Source of the DNA: Acidobacteriota bacterium
GTDB taxonomy: Bacteria; Acidobacteriota; UBA6911; RPQK01; JADFOI01
DNA length: 5,143 bases
Assembly: GCA_029942065.1 (NCBI GenBank)
Contig: JAPYTY010000173.1
Span: forward strand, 1-5,143
Reading direction: 5' to 3'
The position numbers and the translations under genes are program-made. The notes under the pieces are model-generated. The model worked only from the letters and a program-made list of their open reading frames with translations. It was not told where the DNA came from and made no database searches. This document shows positions 4,644 to 5,143 of this stretch, piece after piece (the first letter of the stretch is position 1; each line of letters opens with the position of its first letter).

Positions 4644-5143
4644 CCCCTTCTCCAGCCGAGCTCGAACCGCCCTCCGGTGTCCCTCCAGGCCCTCCAGGTC
4701 CGCCATGGTTTCCAGAATAGGTGCCAATTCTTGCAGACCCTGTTGGGTCAGTTCCTGAAAAGTGATCTTCTTGACAAAGGTATCCAGGGAAACACCCGAA
4801 TAGGCCCGTGCCAGGCCTGAGGTGGGCAACGTGTGATTGGTGCCGGAAGCATAGTCCCCGGCTACCTCCGGAGACCAGGCTCCAAGAAACACCGAGCCGG
4901 CACTTTGCACCTCCTCGACCCAATCCCCGGGGGCCTCCAGATGCAGGACCAGGTGCTCCGGAGCGTAACGATTGGCGAACTCGAAGGCTGCCTCCAGTGA
5001 CTCGGTCAGAACGGAAAAACTGTCCTTGAGGGCAGCCTCGGCGTATTCTCGTCGGGGCAGGTCCTCGATCTTATTCCAGATCAACTGGGTCACCTGCTCC
5101 ACGATAATTGAAGAAGTTGAAACCAGAATGGCCCGGCTATCAC
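4638..5143 (-). CDS. hisD: HisD, histidinol dehydrogenase (C-terminal part; 5' end beyond the window)
   Basis: Zinc- and NAD-dependent cytoplasmic enzyme that oxidises L-histidinol to L-histidine in two steps via the bound aldehyde. The frame is open to the right edge, so 167 C-terminal residues are visible, about 40 percent of a normal HisD of roughly 430. Numbering from the first full codon at 5141, the catalytic pair E62/H63 is in RYAPEHL (58-64). The zinc-ligand aspartate D96 is in AGDYASGTNHTLPT (94-107), and the zinc-ligand histidine H155 is in GLEGHRRAV. The first two zinc ligands (Gln and His of the QAEH motif) would lie just upstream of the window edge, since the visible part begins DSRAILVST. 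A GTG at 5102 is an internal valine codon and not the start, because the family alignment continues through it. hisD is probably preceded by hisG. Its stop lies in a 14-nt sequence shared with the end of hisF. Confidence 0.97.
   Translation of the reverse strand, partial: DSRAILVSTSSIIVEQVTQLIWNKIEDLPRREYAEAALKDSFSVLTESLEAAFEFANRYAPEHLVLHLEAPGDWVEEVQSAGSVFLGAWSPEVAGDYASGTNHTLPTSGLARAYSGVSLDTFVKKITFQELTQQGLQELAPILETMADLEGLEGHRRAVRARLEKGN

Noticed and set aside
4600..4923. Gly-rich minus-strand frame overlapping hisD
   Set aside because: It is an out-of-frame shadow of hisD, whose frame carries the conserved PEHL and GDYASGTNH motifs.

Overview
The whole window is one stretch of a bacterial histidine biosynthesis operon, read entirely on the minus strand. 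In transcription order (right to left) it holds hisD (3' part only), hisC, hisB, hisH, hisA, hisF and hisIE (5' part only). Every gene is identified from family motifs and active-site residues visible in its translation. No mobile element, RNA gene, CRISPR array, phage gene or accessory system was found, and no convincing new biological system is present.

Together the genes cover almost all of the route from PRPP and ATP to histidine. HisIE performs the pyrophosphohydrolase and cyclohydrolase steps, HisA the isomerase step, HisH and HisF form the glutamine-dependent synthase that yields IGP and AICAR, HisB dehydrates IGP, HisC transaminates, and HisD makes the last two oxidations. Two activities are missing. 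ATP phosphoribosyltransferase (hisG) would be expected upstream of hisD, beyond the right edge. Histidinol-phosphate phosphatase must be encoded elsewhere, because this HisB lacks the phosphatase domain.

The junctions fall into two classes. Three are tight: hisC/hisB share an ATGA overlap, hisH/hisA are 2 nt apart with a GTG start for hisA, and hisA/hisF overlap by 11 nt. The other three are spacers of 101, 112 and 178 nt (hisD-hisC, hisB-hisH, hisF-hisIE) filled with short repeats and hairpins. The hisD-hisC and hisF-hisIE spacers open with the same 14-nt sequence spanning the stop codon of the preceding gene. The hisB-hisH spacer ends in an 8-nt tandem repeat that supplies the hisH ribosome binding site. 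The hisF-hisIE spacer carries three consecutive stem-loops, two of which are copies differing by a compensatory base pair. These spacers are the only part of the window that the his genes do not explain.

The DNA looks moderately GC-rich. A compact hisDCBHAF-IE order with a fused HisIE and a monofunctional HisB fits a free-living Gram-negative-type bacterium. Acidobacteriota or a similar phylum is a guess from layout and repeat-rich spacers, and the sequence does not prove it.
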